Below, one piece after another: positions 6,015 to 7,903 of a DNA stretch of 7,903 nucleotides. The stretch lies in NCBI GenBank assembly GCA_002391225.1, contig DGRV01000039.1, positions 1 through 7,903 on the forward strand. Reading direction: 5' to 3'. Numbering within the stretch: position 1 is the first letter of the stretch; each line of letters starts with the position of its first letter. The notes under the pieces were generated by a model, which saw nothing but the letters and a program-made list of their open reading frames with translations, was not told the DNA's origin and made no database searches. The DNA comes from Christensenella sp. UBA4379 (GTDB lineage: Bacteria > Bacillota > Clostridia > Christensenellales > Aristaeellaceae). Both the position numbers and the translations under genes were made by a program.

Positions 6015-7697
6015 TCAGGCGAAGAATCCGGCCAGCTGACGGGCCATCCGTTCTTCCTCTTCCAGGGCCTTTTCCCGGTTTTCCGCGCTGACGGAGAGAT
6101 AGACCTTGAGCTTGGGCTCCGTGCCGGAGGGACGCACCACCGCAGAGCAGTTGCCGACCAGCAGGAATTTGAGCACGTCCGACTTGGGCAGGCCGTCCAG
6201 ACCCAAAGAATAATCGAGGGTCTTTTCCACCCGCTTTCCGCCGATCTCTTCGATCCCTTCCCGGAAGGAGCGCATGATGCGCTGCATCTTTTCAAACCCG
6301 GCCGAGCCCTCGAAGGTGTAGCTGTGCAGGGTGTTCAGGCAGTAGCCGTAAGTTTTGTACAGCTCCTCCAGCTTGTCCAACAGGCTCACGCCCTGCTGGC
6401 GGTACCAGGCGAACATTTCGCAGATCAGGAAGGAGGCGTTGACGGCGTCCTTGTCCCGCACGTAGGTGCCGGACAGGTAGCCGTAGCTCTCCTCAAAGCC
6501 GAAGATATAGCTGTCTTCCTTCCCCTGGGCTTCCAGGCGGGCGATGGTCTCGCCGATGAACTTAAAGCCCGTCAGCACGTTGACCGTCCTGACCCCGTAA
6601 TGGGCGGCGATCCTGTCCGCCATGTCGATGGTGACGATGGTCTTGACCAGCACGGGGTCCTTGGGCATCCGGCCCAGGGCCAGGCGGCGGGAGCAGACAT
6701 AGTCCAGCAGCAGCATGCCGGTCTCGTTGCCGGTCAGGAGGGTATAGTCTCCCTCTTTGTTTTTGACGGCGATGCCGCAACGGTCGCAGTCCGGGTCGGT
6801 AGCCAGCAGCAGGTCGGCGTTCTTTTCCTTCGCGGTGCGGATGCCCAGCTCCATCGCCTCCCGGATTTCCGGGTTGGGATACGGGCAGGTCGGGAAACGG
6901 CCGTCCGGCTGCTCCTGCTCGGGCACCACGGTGATATTGGTAAACCCGCTTTCCCGGAGGGTCCGGGTGACAGGCTTTAAGCCCGTGCCGTTCAGCGGAG
7001 TGTAGACGATGGCCACGTTCCGGTCCAGCTGGTCGTCCGGGCCCAGCATGGTCTGGGCCTTCACCTGCTGGACAAAGGAGGTGTACACCTCTTCCCCAAT
7101 CCAGGAAATCTGCCCTTCGGCCAGGTGCCTGTCAAAATCGCCCAAGCGAACGTCCCGGAAGATGTCCAGCTTCTCGATTTCACCCAGGATCTTTTCCGCC
7201 GCCTCGGTGGTGATCTGGCAGCCGTCCGCCCCGTAGACCTTGTAGCCGTTGTACTTGGCCGGGTTGTGGGAGGCCGTTACCATGACGCCGGCGGAGCAAT
7301 GAAGATACCGCACCGCATACGACAGGCAGGGCGTCGGCATCAGCTGGGGATAGAGGTAGACCCGGATGCCGTTTTCGGCGAACACGGCGGACGCCACGCG
7401 GGCGAAAACGTCCGACAGGATCCGGGAATCGTAGCTGACGGCGATCTTCCTTTCCCCTTCCGGGAAATGGCCGCACACATAGTCCGCCAGGCCCTGGGAG
7501 GCTTTTGCGACCGTATGCACGTTCATGCGGTTGGTGCCCGGCCCGATGACCCCGCGCAGGCCACCGGTACCGAAGGCCAGGTCGCGGTAAAAAGCGTCTT
7601 CCATGGCAGCCGGGTCCTTCGCCATGGCGGACAGGCTCTCCGTAAGGGACGCGTCAGCGTTTTTCAGCCACTGCTCGAACTTCTCCTGAATCGTCAT
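6015..7697 (-). CDS. pgcA: Alpha-phosphoglucomutase / phosphomannomutase, PgcA type
   Basis: Interconverts glucose-6-phosphate and glucose-1-phosphate (possibly also mannose phosphates) through a phosphoserine enzyme and glucose-1,6-bisphosphate, feeding glycogen, UDP-glucose and envelope sugar synthesis. The 560 residues match the long Bacillota PgcA form rather than the shorter (about 450-residue) phosphomannomutase or GlmM forms. All four signatures of the alpha-D-phosphohexomutase superfamily are present in order: TASHNP (141-146, phosphorylated Ser143), metal-binding DPDCDR (301-306), sugar-binding GFEES (400-404) and the phosphate-binding loop RPSGTEPK (522-529). AFGTGGLRG (41-49) is the N-terminal family motif. 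The start is fixed by an in-frame TGA immediately upstream of ATG 7697. AGGAGG (7713..7708) lies 10 nt away, slightly long spacing. The GNAT gene follows after 15 nt, suggesting one operon. The enzyme class is certain; the preferred sugar and the symbol are inferred from length and motif set. Confidence 0.95.
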   Translation of the reverse strand: MTIQEKFEQWLKNADASLTESLSAMAKDPAAMEDAFYRDLAFGTGGLRGVIGPGTNRMNVHTVAKASQGLADYVCGHFPEGERKIAVSYDSRILSDVFARVASAVFAENGIRVYLYPQLMPTPCLSYAVRYLHCSAGVMVTASHNPAKYNGYKVYGADGCQITTEAAEKILGEIEKLDIFRDVRLGDFDRHLAEGQISWIGEEVYTSFVQQVKAQTMLGPDDQLDRNVAIVYTPLNGTGLKPVTRTLRESGFTNITVVPEQEQPDGRFPTCPYPNPEIREAMELGIRTAKEKNADLLLATDPDCDRCGIAVKNKEGDYTLLTGNETGMLLLDYVCSRRLALGRMPKDPVLVKTIVTIDMADRIAAHYGVRTVNVLTGFKFIGETIARLEAQGKEDSYIFGFEESYGYLSGTYVRDKDAVNASFLICEMFAWYRQQGVSLLDKLEELYKTYGYCLNTLHSYTFEGSAGFEKMQRIMRSFREGIEEIGGKRVEKTLDYSLGLDGLPKSDVLKFLLVGNCSAVVRPSGTEPKLKVYLSVSAENREKALEEEERMARQLAGFFA

Positions 7698-7756
7698 TCA
7701 AACATCGCCTCCTAATTTGCTATTCCATTCTCCGACATTCTGCGTGCCAGAGGGGG

Positions 7757-7784
7757 TGATCAGGGGGATTCTTCCCCCTGATTA
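7757..7784. repeat. Perfect GC-rich hairpin upstream of the phosphoglucomutase gene
   Basis: ATCAGGGGGA (7759-7768) pairs perfectly with TCCCCCTGAT (7773-7782) around a TTCT loop; a G-U and a T-A pair extend the stem to 12 bp (7757-7784). Neither strand has a T-run next to it, so it is not a standard terminator. On the minus strand it would lie about 60 nt before the pgm start, within a possible leader. Confidence 0.6.
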
Positions 7785-7785
7785 C

Positions 7786-7900
7786 AATCCGCAGCGGCGG
7801 CATGTACGCCGCGAGGAGTATTTTTGCGCAGCAGAATCATCGTTGGGGAGTGAAAACGCCCCCCCACTTCTGCGGAGCAAAAATGCGTACCTTGCGGATT
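7786..7900. repeat. Nested imperfect palindrome of about 115 nt, unknown function
   Basis: Several complementary blocks are nested in order, as in one long interrupted stem: AATCCGCA (7786-7793) with TGCGGATT (7893-7900), GTACGC (7804-7809) with GCGTAC (7885-7890), ATTTTTGC (7820-7827) with GCAAAAAT (7877-7884), GCAGAA (7831-7836) with TTCTGC (7868-7873), and TGGGG (7844-7848) with CCCCA (7862-7866). A local GCGGCG/CGCCGC hairpin (7794-7799 with 7807-7812) competes with the second block. No open reading frame of note covers it. A structured RNA, a dispersed palindromic repeat or a MITE-like element are all possible; the window ends 3 nt beyond it. Confidence 0.55.
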
Positions 7901-7903
7901 TGC

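Noticed and set aside
5871..6980. A long plus-strand open frame (369 codons) opposite the GNAT and phosphoglucomutase genes
   Set aside because: It spans two convincing minus-strand genes and the gap between them, and its translation is repetitive in Gly, Val, Gln and His with no family motif. It is a shadow of GC-rich codon bias.
7694..7705. A four-codon mini-ORF (ATG TTT GAA TGA) on the minus strand overlapping the pgm start
   Set aside because: Its ATG lies only about 2 nt from AGGAGG, too close for initiation, and such short overlaps arise often by chance. It was not called as a leader peptide.
1..7903. A mobile element, CRISPR array, toxin-antitoxin pair or defence island
   Set aside because: There is no transposase, integrase, direct-repeat array or paired small toxin/antitoxin frames. 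The SNF2 ATPase stands without defence partners, and base composition is even across the coding genes.

Overview
The window looks like chromosomal housekeeping DNA from a GC-rich member of the Bacillota, most likely Clostridia. This is inferred from strong AGGAGG-type ribosome binding sites, TTGAAA/TATAAT promoters, CCA-encoded tandem tRNAs, a PgcA-type phosphoglucomutase and a clostridial-style SNF2 helicase. Standard stop codons are used (TAG, TGA and TAA all occur). No species can be named from the sequence alone.

Layout. (1) 1-190: the 3' end of one tRNA, a complete tRNA-Ser(GCU), and a hairpin terminator closing this plus-strand tRNA unit. (2) 191-306: A/T-richer spacer in which I see no gene. 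(3) 307-1481, minus strand: an uncharacterised radical SAM protein with its own terminator and promoter. (4) 1482-1708: a divergent promoter region with two inverted repeats, one abutting the -35 box of the strong plus-strand promoter. (5) 1709-5346, plus strand: truA (tRNA pseudouridine synthase), then, after a 68-nt gap with a GC-rich hairpin, a 944-residue SNF2-family ATPase without a SWIM zinc finger. (6) 5369-5430: a long hairpin with T-rich flanks on both sides, a bidirectional terminator shared by convergent genes. (7) 5427-7697, minus strand: a phosphoglucomutase/phosphomannomutase gene followed 15 nt later by a GNAT acetyltransferase gene, probably one operon. (8) 7698-7903: the pgm leader side, with a perfect GC-rich hairpin and then a nested imperfect palindrome of about 115 nt that reaches almost to the window edge.

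How the genes relate. The tRNA genes and truA both serve translation. The radical SAM gene and truA are transcribed divergently from about 130 bp of shared DNA and may be co-regulated, but nothing shows a common pathway. The SNF2 protein rides on the truA transcript. Phosphoglucomutase links glucose-6-phosphate to glucose-1-phosphate for glycogen and envelope sugars; the GNAT partner has no predicted substrate.

I see no phage, insertion sequence, CRISPR array, toxin-antitoxin pair or defence cluster. The least explained items are the structured DNA at 7757-7900, the radical SAM protein with extra cysteines, and the inverted repeats at 1554-1620.
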